From Chelonoidis abingdonii (Eukaryota; Chordata; Testudines; Testudinidae), in NCBI RefSeq assembly GCF_003597395.2, contig NC_133773.1:122424913-122488912 (forward strand): 64,000 bases of DNA, in the 5' to 3' direction. This document shows, piece after piece, positions 45,394 to 57,445 of the stretch. The notes beneath the pieces are model-generated. The model saw nothing but the letters and a program-made list of their open reading frames with translations. It did not search any database and was not told where the DNA came from. Position numbers and translations under genes: made by a program. Position 1 is the stretch's first letter, and the number at the start of each line of letters is the position of its first letter.

Positions 45394-45394
45394 A

Positions 45395-45428
<34 letters not shown>

Positions 45429-45436
45429 TACACACC
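45394..45436. repeat. Compound CT/CA microsatellite
   Basis: (CT)n directly joined to (CA)n. Confidence 0.9.
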
Positions 45437-46535
45437 CTCTGTCTTTTCTTCTTAGTACATTCTACAATGTGGGCTCAAGCCTTAAATTCTTAACTGCCAG
45501 GGCTAATGATTTCCTCCAGTGAGATGTAAGTTGGCTTCATTACAGTGTCTGAGTGAATAAGAACTAAATAAGGAATTCAAAAAGGGGCACAAAGGACTAT
45601 ATTCAATGGTGTCAGCTGATTTGGGTCATACTGTTGATGCATGGCATCTGTAAACATGACATAAATGGCTAATTAAACTGGGTTATGGGTTTTTGGTTGC
45701 TTTGCCTCACATGTGCAAAGACATGCAGAGTATATCAGTGAACCTGGCCCCAAAATGTTAGCTTTTATTTGTGGAATCTAGGGCATTTGCTCCTTTGAAT
45801 TAAGTCTGTGAAGTTAAGCCAATTAAAAGCTGGTGCAATAGGAGGAGGAGGATTAGTAGTACCATAGTAACTAGAGGCCCCACCAAGGTGGTTTATGACA
45901 CTGTACACACACATTGTAATAATAGTCCCTTTCCCAAAAAGCGTAAGATCCAGTTAGACAAGACAGACTATTTTATGAAATTTCCCTGATATAGACAAGG
46001 CTTGAGTTTGTCTATGCAGAGCTGCTGCTGTAACTTGGCAAAGTTTACACCTCACCTATGTTTTTATGTGTTTTTCTCCCCATGCATTTCAGTGATCTCA
46101 TCTTCCAGTGCTGCTACTAACATTTTTTTAGATGATTTTTTTTCCCTGTTGTTGAATAAAGCAAACTGATTCAAACATGGATTTCAAACAAAGGGTTTTC
46201 CTGCTCATGAGATTCACTTACAAAGGGCTTTCTTATCTTCCCACATTCTCTTTAGCAGTGGCATTACAATATAAATATAATAATACCCTCTTGAAGAAAC
46301 CTAATATAGTTGAAAACTAAGTATAGTTACATGTAAATCTAATATGGATAGGCAAAGTCATTGCTCTCCTCTCAATACAGCGTGTGCCCACATCCACACA
46401 TTTGGTTAGCATCCAAAACACACACCCTTCTTGGAGTTCTCCATTATTCTTAACTTCAGAACAAAACTATATAGACCCTAAGATTTTTCAGGATTACTGG
46501 CCTAATAGATATGGGGGGAAGCTGTAGATGGGATA
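45437..46535. other. No recognised feature
   Basis: AT-rich, nothing recognised. Confidence 0.45.
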
Positions 46536-47615
46536 TTTCTGATTTTTAGTAAGGTTTTTTGTATAGTCCCACATGACATTTTCATAAGCGAATTAGGGAA
46601 ACAATGTGTAGATGAAATTAATATAAAGTAGATGCATAACTGGTTGAAAGAGTAGTTCTCAATGGTTCACTGTCAAATTTGGAGGATGTTTCTAGTAGGG
46701 TCATGCAGGAATCAGTCCTGGATCCGGTATATTCAACATTTTCATTGATTATTTAGATAATGGAGTGGAGAGTATGCTTCTAAAATTTGCAAATGACACC
46801 AAGATGGAAGGAATTGTAAGCACTTCAGAGCACAGTATTAGTATTCAAAATGACCTTGATAATTGGTTTAATTTCAGCAAGATGAAATTCAAAAAAGGCA
46901 AGTGCAAGTATTGCGTTAGGAAGGAAAAATCAAATGTGCAACTACAAAATGGGGAATAACTTGGCTGGGCAGTAGTGCTGCTGAAAAAGATTTGTGAGTA
47001 CAGTGGATCACAAATTGAATATAAGTCAATAATGGTGATACAGTTGTGAAAAAGGCTATTATTTTGGAGTGTATGTAAAAAAACTGGTGGTAATGTCCCA
47101 CTCTACTCGACTTTGGTGAGGTTTCAGCTGGAGTACTGTGTGTAATTGTGGGTGCCACACTTTAGGAAAGATATGAACAAACTGGAGAGAGTTCAGAGGG
47201 GAGCAACAAAATGAGAAAACATATAGAAAACCTAAATTATGGTGGATGGTTAAAAGAACTGGTCATGTTTAGTCTTGAGAAAAGAAGACTAATGAGAAAC
47301 TTGATAACAATCTTCAAATACGTGAAAGAGTGTTATAGAGAGGACTGATCAATTGTTCTCCATGTCCACTGGAGGTAAGACATGAAGTAATGAGCGTAAT
47401 CTGCAGCAAAGAAGATTTAGGTTATATATTTTGAAAAAGTTTCTAACTATAAGGATAGTTAAGAACTGAAAAGTAAGGAGTCCTTATCATTAGAGTTTTT
47501 ATGAATAGGTTAGGCAAACACATGTCAGGTATGGTCTAGGGACAGTCCTGCTTCAGCACAGGCGGGTGAGCTAAATGACCTCTCGGGATCCCTTCCAGCT
47601 CCACCCTTTGATTCA
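46536..47615 (+). mobile_element. CR1 LINE ORF2 3' part and 3' end, old copy
   Basis: Recognisable RT pieces include a FANDTKM box near 46784 (the family has FADDTK) and KANDLDNW-like sequence. Further on come tggagtactgtgtgtaattg, aactggagagagttcag and a 3' end reading gacctctcgggatcccttcc. Multiple stops and frameshifts. About 1.1 kb, 5'-truncated as is usual for CR1. Confidence 0.85.
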
Positions 47616-49059
47616 GTTAGCTTCTTCCTGTTAAAATGATTCTGCTTTTTCCCCTGTAAAGCCCCTTAGGTCTCATTTGACTATTGCCCCCTAGTCACAC
47701 TGATTCAGAAGGAGAAACAAACCCTTTTATACTATTGACTTGGATCTAATGAGAGCCATCTTGTCTAACAGACAAGAAGTGTCAGGAGAATGCTACTGTT
47801 TCGCCATGCAAGGTCCAAGAACTTGACAGCTTGTCAACATTTCAAACTTTTTGGGCACCTAGTTAAGCACCTAAAGCTTTTTGGTTTTTTAGGCAGCTAA
47901 ATAAATGCCCCTATTTTGCCCAGGTGCTGAGCAGCCCTGGTTCCTAGTGACTTCAACAGGAGATTAAGATGATTTTCCTCTTTGCAACTGAATCCACATA
48001 TTTTGAAGTGAATGTAGGCGAATCACTTTGAGTCCAAGCTTGAAAATTTGGGTCTTATCCTCTTTGTTCACATGATGTTATGAAAATGAATTAAAGTGCT
48101 TTGGTCTATTATATATGGTCTATTAAGTGCTATATGTGGACCATTATTAAAAGGACATGAAAGTTAACCTAAAGCAAACAAAGAAATCTAAACAAAAATG
48201 GGTAACAAGTTCTGTATGCAAGATATATAATCAGTAAGTGCGGAAGATTTAAATATAGCCACTGCCTCTAGTTTTGTTTTCAATTAATTGCTGATAGGTG
48301 AAGGAAAAAGCAGATACACCATTAACTTGGATTTGTTTCAAATTCTGCAAGTACCATACCTAGGCAGCTGGACCCATTGGTCTTCTTTATATTTTAGTGC
48401 TTAATGAAGAAAGTGAGTTTAAGGGAGAAAAAAAGAGTTTGTGAGCTTGTAACTCTCCATGCAAAAACTTGTAGCTAATGAGGAAACTTGCCAAAGTTTC
48501 CCAGCTCTGCTTCGGTATATACATGTATTAGTCATCATAAATCAGTTTGCCTGCTAGCCCAGCCTTGTTAAGCAGAATAGAAACTCTCTAAAGTCAGTGT
48601 GTATAACAAAGCTTTAAGATCACTAACGAGTAGGAATGTATCAGAATGGGGATTAAAAAAATATTTGAAGAAGAAAGTGGTATCTTGTTGAGGAATGGAA
48701 CAATGACTTGATCTGACCTATCACCCTCGCTTAGCAGTTCACCTTCAAATGGAATAAGACCTAAGAATAAGAGAGAAAGAAGAGGTGATCATAATATAGG
48801 TTACTATAGTGTTTATCTTAAATTGTCAGTATTCACACTGTGGTCCACTGGAACATTTCCAGTTGCTCTGTGGAGGTGCCCTTGTCACAGCGGTGAAGCA
48901 TCGTGACATTTGCTGCTCGTTACAGATAAGGGCAACACTCGCTTAGGTTTTCCAGAAGCTATTTTGACCAGCTACACTAAAAATAATGTTCAAAGCACTT
49001 TGATACCATCTGTATACTTGTTTCATGTCTCTCTTGATCAAGTATTTGTTTGGTGCAAA
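47616..49059. other. No recognised gene
   Basis: At 47845-48060 a gggcacctagttaagcacc...ggtgctgagcag...gacttcaacagg segment looks like the second fold-back family. The rest is AT-rich. Confidence 0.4.
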
Positions 49060-49260
49060 TTCAATGATGGTCAGATTTGCGGAGGACACCAAAATTGGAA
49101 GGGTAGTCACCACACAGAAAAATGGGGGGCAATGCTAAACTAACCTGGGGAGATTAGAGAAGTGGGAGCTATTGGCCTTAAAGCAAGATTTGGTACTAAT
49201 AAAGTCATGCACCCACGAAAGATTAAAAATGAGATCTTGGAACCAAGCTGTAAGATGGAT
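49060..49260 (+). repeat. CR1-type RT remnant
   Basis: cagatttgcggaggacaccaa reads RFAEDTK, a decayed FADDTK box, followed by gaagggtagtcac. Short and diverged. Confidence 0.5.
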
Positions 49261-49290
49261 AGCACTAAAGTGGGTTTATTTCAGTTGTCT

Positions 49291-49387
49291 GATTCTCCTT
49301 TCTCTCACACTGGTATAAACTGGCAATTATTCTGCTAAAGTCAGTGTAATTATATCAGTGTAAATCCGGTGAGAAAAGAGAATAAGG
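49291..49387. repeat. Palindromic relic, clear copy
   Basis: gattctcctttctctcacactgg at the left pairs with ccggtgagaaaagagaataag at the right. The centre reads tctgctaaagtcagtgtaat. Confidence 0.6.
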
Positions 49388-50284
49388 CTTACTTAATACA
49401 TTCTGGCTGCTTTCGACTTCTCTAATGAATCAAAGCACCCGTAAAGCTGTCTTAAAATGGGTTTAAATTACAAAGAATTTACGTAAAATTAAATTTCATT
49501 AAATGGGGTTTATAGCTGCATTGTATTGTTGAAACAGTGGAAAGTAGCCAGATTATATCAGTGAATCTGGTGCAATATTTTGCATTCTATTTGCTGCAAA
49601 GAAGAGTGGGATTAGAGTTGGGAAGGGAGGTGTCCCTGAAAAAAATTGCTTTAAGTGATTAGCAGTATGAAAAAGCTTGAGAGCCATTTCCGCAAGAAAT
49701 TAATCATGCCAAACCTAGTCCTCCTCATTCTTCTCTCCCTTGGATCTTTCTTAATCCCTGGAATGTTTACTGAAGTTTCAGAATAATTATTTTCTCCGTC
49801 TGAAATGTTTACTAAGTTTTATCTGCCTCCTTAGTGGGAAGCTACTAGTTCATATTGACAACATTCTGAATGAATATTTGTAAGAAAAATTTCTCAAAGT
49901 TTCAAGGGAGCTCAGAATTATCCTTGCAATGGGACTGTGGTTGCAACCTTAACTATACAGTGGCTGTCACCCCTACACCATAAACCACACAATGCAACAA
50001 AAAAAGCATTTGACATTTTTTTCTGAACATCTAACTACATATACATACAGAAATAGAGCTAGACTCATGCCTCAGCTCAAAAAACAGAGTCTCTGCCACT
50101 GAATGAAAGCAGGATTGGGTTCATATTCTCCTTTGTAATCACAGCTATCAACATCAATCATCATTAATAGCTGCTTCATTACAAGCTATTTTCTTCAGAA
50201 ATAGGAGTACAAGGAGATTTAGCCATGTGGAAAGTATGCAGAGGTAGTAAGAAACCATTTTGAGCTTCTTATTTATTAGATTGA
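49388..50284. other. No recognised feature
   Basis: AT-rich. Confidence 0.4.
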
Positions 50285-50760
50285 ATGCTTCAGAGCCAGG
50301 ACTATATGGACAGAGCCTGCTTTTATGGACTGGAATGTAGGCAGTCTGGTTTAGTAGTCAGAGCAGGAATCAGGTCTAGTGTGCAGAGCCGGCATCCAGG
50401 TTGTGGAATGGGGTCACCACCAGAGTCAACTGCCAATTACCAGAGCCAGGGGTCGAGCCAGGGGTCAAACCAGAGCCAGAACCAGGAATTGAAGCTGAGA
50501 GACAGAGCTGAGGTCAGATACCAAATGCCAGAGCCATGGGTCTAGCCAGAGTTAGGGTTAGAAGTTGGAGTCAGGGCTGGTAACTAGTGACTGGGGGGTC
50601 AGGTGTGAGGGAAGGAAATGGAGGAAAGGCAGGGATCCAGCACAGAGCAGGAGTGCGGTGGGAACAGGAGCAAAGGCAGTGGTGAGGCAGGAGCTAGAAG
50701 TGGAGCAGGAATTAGGAACAAGGTTGCATGCAGGAGGCAGGTACCAGCAGGATTCAATGC
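50285..50760. repeat. GA-rich cryptic tandem repeat block
   Basis: Irregular reiteration of ccagagcc, ggagca, ggcagg and related 5-7-base words. It stays open in several frames on both strands (up to 86 codons), which reflects composition, not coding. Function and origin unknown. Confidence 0.6.
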
Positions 50761-50823
50761 AGCCAAAACAGAAAATCACTTTAGTGCTCAGACGAACCTC
50801 CTGTGCCTCCCTCTGAGTTAAAT

Positions 50824-51740
50824 AAGAACATAAGAATGGCCATACTGGTCAGACGAAATGGCCATCTGGCCCAGTATCCTGTTTTCTGACAGTGGCCAAT
50901 GCCGCATGCCCCAGAGGAATGAACAGAACAGGTAATCATGAAGTTTCCATTCCTTGTCGCCCATTCCCAGCTTCTGGCAAACAAAGGCTAGGGACACTAT
51001 CCCTGCCCATCCTGGGTAATAACCATTGATGGACCTAGCCTCCATGAATTTATCTAGTTCTTTTTTGAACCCTGTTATAATCTTGCCCTTCACAACATCT
51101 TCTGGCAAAGAGTTCTACAGATTGACCGTGCATTGTGTAAAGAAATACTTCATTTTGTTTGTTTTAAACCTGCTGCTTATTAATTTCATTTGGTGCCAGT
51201 TAGTTCTTGTGTCATGAGAAGGAGTAAATAACACTTTCTTATTTACTTTCTCCACACCAGTCATGATTTTATAAACCTCAGTCATATTCCCCTTAGTCAT
51301 CTCTCTTTTCCAAGCTGAAAAGTCCCAGACTTATTTATCTCTCCTCATACAGAAGCTGTTCCATACGCCTAATCATTTTCGTTGCCCATTTCTGAACCTT
51401 TTTCCATTCCAATATATCTTTTTTGAGATGGAGTGACCACATCTGCACTCAATATTCAAGGTTGGGGCATACCATGGATTTATATAGAAGCAATATTATA
51501 TTTTCTGTCTAATTATCTATCCTTTTCTTAATGATGCTCAACATTCTGTTTGCTTTTTTGATTTCCACTGCACATTGAGTGGATGTTTTCAGAGAACTAT
51601 CCACAATGACTCCAAGTTCTCTTTTTTGAGTGGTAAGAGCTAATTTAGACCCCATCATTTTATATGTAGAGCTGGGAAAATGTTTTCCAATGTGCATTAC
51701 TTTGTATTTATCAACACTGAATTTCATCAAATAATGTGGT
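50824..51740 (-). mobile_element. CR1 LINE ORF2 3' part and 3' end
   Basis: The 3' end is at the left (agaacataagaatggccata). Minus-strand frames at 51730-51509 and 51108-50818 read KYKVMHIGK, LGVIVDSSLK and KKANRMLSIIKK, typical of the CR1 RT C-terminal half. Broken by frameshifts. Confidence 0.9.
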
Positions 51741-52390
51741 TGAACCAGTTGGTGGAGCCGAGCAATCCTCCAGTCAGGGCTCCCATGGGTGGTACCTTGG
51801 CAGACACTCTCCTACTAGGTTCTCAGCCCACTAAGTTTCAGTAGATATTGGGTGGAGGTCAGGATGCAGCAGCTGTCTGGGAACACCCAAGCCTGAGTTC
51901 AAGATGGGACATCACACCTACACACATAGTAGGTACTACCGAAATGCTGATAAATAATAACGACATCTTTAGAATGAAACACATGATGGGCCCTTTGCTC
52001 ATACTCTAGAAAGATGAGGTCAGATTCTCAATATGTTCCATCAACTTTGCACAGTTCAGGTGGCACAAAGAGACCAGATTCTGGCTGTAATTGGTCAGTG
52101 GAGAATTCTCCTGGTAGATGGGAATACCTCATTGGCAGACAGCTTTTCAGTCAACATCATCCCCCTACAACATGCATAAGGAAGTATGCCATGTAAGAAA
52201 CTGGTGTGTGAGAACAGAGTCCTTGCTATGTTGATCCTCTGTTCTTTAAGTCTGAGCAGCTGGGCTGTTCTAACTGACATCAGGGCCAGGCTAGCATGGG
52301 ATCAGGGCATTGTAACTGGCTCCTTGGCACCGCACTCCCACACCTCCTGTGTTGAGTGGAGTTCAGATGCCAGGAATAATTGAGCCAACA
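51741..52390. other. No recognised feature
   Basis: No repeat or coding signal recognised. Confidence 0.4.
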
Positions 52391-52730
52391 GTATATAAGG
52401 TGAGAGGGGATGGGCTGAAGCAAATAAGTGAATGAGAAGTGAAGCTTATCATGCATCTTGCAAACTGCATTGCTTTTGTCACTATTTTGTTGTTTTGTTA
52501 AAACTTCTGAAGGAGTACCTAGGGTTTAAAGGCCTTATAGAAGTGTGTTTGCAGGCAGGAAACAAAGGGAAATATGGGGCAGATTGGGTGAGGGAATGGA
52601 TTCCAGCAGTAGGGAGCCTGTATATAAAGGGTTATGTTGTGTTATTATTTAGTTACCAGTAAAGCCAAACCCCAAGAATGAGATGATATTGGAGACTAGC
52701 TCAGGGATTGTGCAGTGTAGAGAATGGAAC
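52391..52730 (+). promoter_or_regulatory. Possible LTR-like promoter and polyadenylation segment (weak)
   Basis: agtatataaggtgagag is TATA-like. About 270 bases on, accagtaaagcc could be a weak polyadenylation signal. No LTR ends or target duplication were found. Confidence 0.2.
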
Positions 52731-53927
52731 AGAGACTCAGACCATTCCTAGGGACATACGGAAGAAGGTCTGGAGGTGAAAATAGGAAAAGGGGATTATT
52801 TGTGGCACGTGTGCCAAGGAACTGGAGCATGAGGAAGAAGAGTAAAAAATGATAAGACTTAAGAAGTACTCTGGAGCTAAACTATACAGAGCCCTGAAAG
52901 CAAGGCAGAGGTAAACATTTTATGCACAAGATGATGGAAAGGGGTGTGAAGTGGGGCTGGACTTGGCAGAGTAACAGGTACAATAGATGATATTTTGGAT
53001 GTCATTTTGCTAGACTGAATGTGAGAATGCAGGGAGAGGGGAAAGGATATCTGGAAGTAGTTAGACAAACCTGACATAGCCTCACTATTCTCTTTGGGCT
53101 GGGCTCCTTTCTTCTTTGGTCTTCCATTGTGTTCTATTATGAGATTTGTGCAGCACACAGAAAAGCAGGGCAGCCGGCATGGATATTTTGCCTGCACAGG
53201 ACCAGCTGCTTCTGAGATTATGTGAATTTTTTACTGTTACTCAAGTATAGCTGCTGCTGACTGTGTGCTTTAAGAATAATTACTATTTTTTCACTTTAAC
53301 AAGATTCTTCCTGAAGAAATCAGAGTATTTGTATCTGTGTTTCTTTCCCAATGATTTCGTGCATCCCCAGTGCATTTGAATTGTTCATTATCCAGATGCT
53401 ACCTACATTAAAAGCAAAAAGGTAATCTACTGTGTAGCCTGACCTAGTACTTTCTACAAAAATGAACTACATTCATTCCAAACAATAGCTAATAGTGTGG
53501 GCTTGTCTCATGGGCTTTCCCCTGAAAATTCCATACACAGCTTATAAACATCACATCTGTGTGCATGTGCAGTTTGTACAGATGCCATTTTGTATAAAGA
53601 GCTGTCTTGGTGGTACTGGAGTGAGTCAGAATAGCACTGTAGGAGCCATAGACCATAGTCACTTTTGAATTCAGACCAATTTTTTGGCAGGGGAGGGACG
53701 AGGGGATGAATGGAGAAGCATGAATCAATACAAAAAAGCAAAAAATACCATGCTTCTTTTGAGGCATGTTCAGATAAGCACCTGGTGAAGCTGACAAAAA
53801 CAGTTTCAGATCCTCCAGCTGGATTTGCACAAGTGGGCTCCTGCACCCGTGTGTTGCCTATTGACTCCTGTGTGGCTTCAGGAGGGCATACTTGTCTGCC
53901 CATATAGATCCGCTGGTATGATTGGAG
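52731..53927. other. No recognised feature
   Basis: Overlapping minus-strand frames of 106-131 codons at 52877-53903 have no domain and are not supported. Confidence 0.45.
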
Positions 53928-54060
53928 ACTGGGGGCCTAAACCCTATTGAAGTCAATGGGACTTAGGTGACTAACTCACTTAGGCAGTTCTGTAAATCTC
54001 ACTCGGTGCCTATTTCCATCTTTAGGCACCTAAATTCATTGATAAATCTGATCTAAAATC
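53928..54060. repeat. Relic of second fold-back family
   Basis: ctattgaagtcaatgggacttaggtg, then cacttaggcag...ggtgcctatttccatctttaggcacctaa. Confidence 0.45.
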
Positions 54061-54369
54061 TGATCTAAAAGCTCAGTCCTGCACACAGTTACTGTGCATA
54101 ACCCCACTAGAACTACAGGCAGGAATAAATGTAAGCATGATAGTAACTAGTGGATCAGGCAACAAGGCTTATCTCTTTTCACATTCTCATTTTTTACTAT
54201 TATAATTGCTTGTTTCTCAAGCATTCACAATGTGCTATATACAAGGCACAGTAGAAAACACGGCCTTTACTCTAAGGAGCCTGCAACTGCAGCCCAAAAC
54301 TTTCAACTGTTCCCTGATTTTTGATGCCTTAAATTTTCTGTATCTAACTTTGACTTTGCCTGACCTGGT
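54061..54369. other. No recognised feature
   Basis: Nothing recognised beyond a possible SINE-tail trace at 54228-54290. Confidence 0.35.
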
Positions 54370-54440
54370 TTTCAGAAGCGCTGAGCACCTAAAACTCCGG
54401 CTCAAGTCAATGAAGGCTGTGGGTGCTCTACACATCTGAA
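54370..54440. repeat. Relic of second fold-back family
   Basis: cagaagcgctgagcacctaaa is inverted by tgtgggtgctctacacatctg around ctcaagtcaatgaagg. Confidence 0.5.
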
Positions 54441-56075
54441 TATTAGAAACAAAGAAAGATGGGGATCTCACAGCTGGACTGTTTTCAAATCTGGCTTTAC
54501 ATAGATAGCCAAGAAACAGACTTAAATGTATTGGGAGTTCCTTCTTACTATAATCAGAGCATCTTTTTAAAATTGTTTAATATGATGGCATAATGTTTGT
54601 CTTGCAGGATGCACCTTTCTGGTGCTTGCCTACTATACACAAGAAAAACTTCCATGCTGTTGTAGTGATTAAGGTTCTCTGTATTAGAGCTTTACTGACG
54701 AATGACATTGATCTACCTGGGTTAATTTTAGTTCATTGCCTTTCTTTATATTATTCTGTGTTATTTCTTGTTTCCACTTTTTCTGCAAAGATAAGGTTAC
54801 ACATTCATCTCTCTCTCTCATCTAATATGAGGCATGGAGAGGCATACTTTGTGGAGTAAACCCTTTGAATGTTTTCCAGCAAATTCAAATTCAAACCCAT
54901 ATTTCTATATGTGAATGTTCTTTTCCCCTAACAAAAGTGGGTTCTTTGCTGTGTATTAGAGACAGAACAACAACCAACTAAAAGCTGGGATGACCTAGGC
55001 TGATGCATCAAATCAGCAGGGCCAGATTCTCAATAGACTTCAGTAGAACCATGTTGATTGCAGCAGCTGCAGATCCAGCCACATGTATTTTAGAGACAGA
55101 CATGACCAGAGGTGGTTGGAGTCCTGCCCATAGATTATACACAGACTTCTAGAGTAGTCCATTTCTCACATATAGTATATCTATTATCATTAGAATGTCT
55201 CTCTCCAGGTAATCTCCCATAGTTTAGCCCCTATTTCCTTTCTGCTTCTCTGCTCCATCTCCCCCTCTCCCCTTTTCCCAACCCCATGTTTTTTCCAGAT
55301 AATTTTTTCCTCCCTGCTACTATTTTTAAGTCTCCTGTAAGTAGAAGAGAAATCCAATAGTATTCAAATCAAACCATGATGTTTGGATGGATTCAAAATT
55401 AGGCAAAATGTGTTCACACCTCTTTAACATTAAAGATCCTGGATGTGCTAACTGTTCCTGTTTCTGAAATGTTTTCTTGCATGTAGGTATTGAATCTCTG
55501 CAGGATCTTTTGAATATTAAGGGATAATTAGACCACTAATTCTTTCTTAGTGTACCTTGAACATCTGCAACATTCTAGGCATACAATATTGCTGTAAAAA
55601 AGTCTAACCAAATGCTATAGGTGCTTTTTTGTGATGCTTCTTGCAGCACCTTTGGCCTGTGAACAAATTGGAGTTGAGTTAATCCAATGTGAATGGCAGT
55701 GCTTTTTGTTCACAAAGGTGTTCTATTATTCATGAGCTACTTTGCATCCAATTATAAAACTTCTGGATGATCAAATTAACAGTGCTTTGGGGTTTGTGGA
55801 ACACAGTTCTGTTCAATAGCCAATTCAGTAAGGAAAGGGGTGTAAAAAGAGTTAATATGAGGGGTAGGTATTGTGCACAACTGAAGCTCAAGTGCTAGGA
55901 GCTTGTGATCTTTAGTCTTGAAGGTTCCACGTTATTGTATGACCATACTGTCCATATTTCTGTAGCCATAGTTTACTACAAAATGGAACTGGAACTCCTG
56001 TGGTCCCTGGATACTCAGGTCTAGCTTATATAATATGCTTCTTAGTGTATGTGACTTTGTGTCCCTCTCATAGTT
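54441..56075. other. No recognised gene
   Basis: A gccagattctcaatagacttcagtagaa...gcagatccagcc segment at 55020-55080 may be a fold-back relic. Otherwise AT-rich. Confidence 0.4.
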
Positions 56076-56152
56076 TAGCTACTTAATTGTGGCTAATTGA
56101 GTTTCTTTAGCTTAAGTGGCAGATGCTAAAGATCCTAGATTTGAATCCATGA
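56076..56152 (+). repeat. tRNA-derived SINE remnant (weak)
   Basis: tttagcttaagtggcagatg resembles an A box and tagatttgaatccatg a B box, about 30 bases apart. Confidence 0.4.
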
Positions 56153-56250
56153 CTTATATTGTACAGCGCCTACCACAGTGGGGTCTGGGCATATAACTAG
56201 AGCTCCTAGGCACTATGGTAATGCAAATAAAAAATCATAGTAGTAATAAT
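56153..56250 (+). repeat. CORE-SINE tail
   Basis: gtacagcgcctaccacagtgg, gagctcctaggcactatgg and an aataaaaaatcatagtagtaat end. Confidence 0.65.
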
Positions 56251-57445
56251 TGTGTTAAGATGTAACTCCTTGTGTATTGTAAGATGTACTGTATACAAAC
56301 AATACAAATTCAGTCCAGTCACTAGTGGTCCACAGAGAGCTGGTTGGGGACATGTTACTGCATTCCTTCCATGTTTCCAGCTGCTGAATTACATTTAAAG
56401 AAGCTAAAAATACATTAAATAGTTTCCTAATATTATTTTTTCCATGTAAGCAACTAAAGTTTCCGCAGGGGCATTATGTGTTTATAAAAAGGAGGAGAGG
56501 TTGTCCATGTGACTGTGAATCAGGGAGGAGGTGGCCTACAGCACAGTATCTTTATTAAGATGTGGTCCATGATATTAAATTGTTTAAGAAACCTCATAAT
56601 AAATGACTGGAATGACCTGTTTCTGCAAATTGTTGTTTACTGTAATTGCATATCAGGAACAGCATTTGTGTCAATTAACATCTAAGAATGCGGCATGGAC
56701 AGTTGGCACCATTTTTTCAATTAAAGAAAAGCTATAATGTAGTAGTAATAATAAAAGATTTTCTAATCTTTACATCCAGTTTCCAAGGAGAATTAAATTA
56801 TTAATAACTTTTCAAAGATGTGAACATACATAAAAGAAAATTAAGCAATGATGCAGGAAGCTGCCATCTGGATAGCTTGATTCCATAATCTGAGACACAC
56901 AAAGGCCAGTATGAAAACATAAGTGAGATAAGAGATTTTCAAAGGCATCAAAAAATCAGATTAGTAATTTCCCAAAGTGTTTGAGCGTTCAGATCTGGGA
57001 TTTGGTATGGGTCCAACTGCAGTAGATTGCATGTAATGTAAGTCTTGTATTGCATTCTGTACTTTAAGCTACTCCCTAATAAATATCAGGGAATTTCCCC
57101 TACATTGCCCTAAATATGAAACTTTTCTTGTGCATCTGAATGGTGAGCAGCACTTTCTGTGTGCCTGAATGGAAGTACAGTATCATTCAAATGGCTGCTG
57201 TCACTGAGAGATACCAGCACTGTTTACAGTAATAGAGGTTCTGAAACAAAGGCAAGTATTCCTCAAAAATTAAGAATTTCCTAAAACATGCTCTATATTT
57301 TTATTTAAAGTTAGGCTCTGCTCTTATTAGGGCCCATGTGTATGCTGTGGAGTGGGGGAGGACAAAAGAAGCCTTGCATTTGGTATACAGGAGCTAGGCA
57401 CAATTGCAGTCCCGGTTCTCTCCTGAGCAGTGTCATACTCTTGCC
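56251..57445. other. No recognised feature
   Basis: AT-rich. Confidence 0.4.

Noticed and set aside
50285..50821. Plus-strand frames of 67-86 codons rich in Gly, Glu and Arg
   Set aside because: They coincide with low-complexity GA-rich repeats and are open in several frames at once.
52877..53903. Overlapping minus-strand frames of 106-131 codons
   Set aside because: No domain, codon bias or splice context; several frames overlap in the same stretch, as expected by chance.
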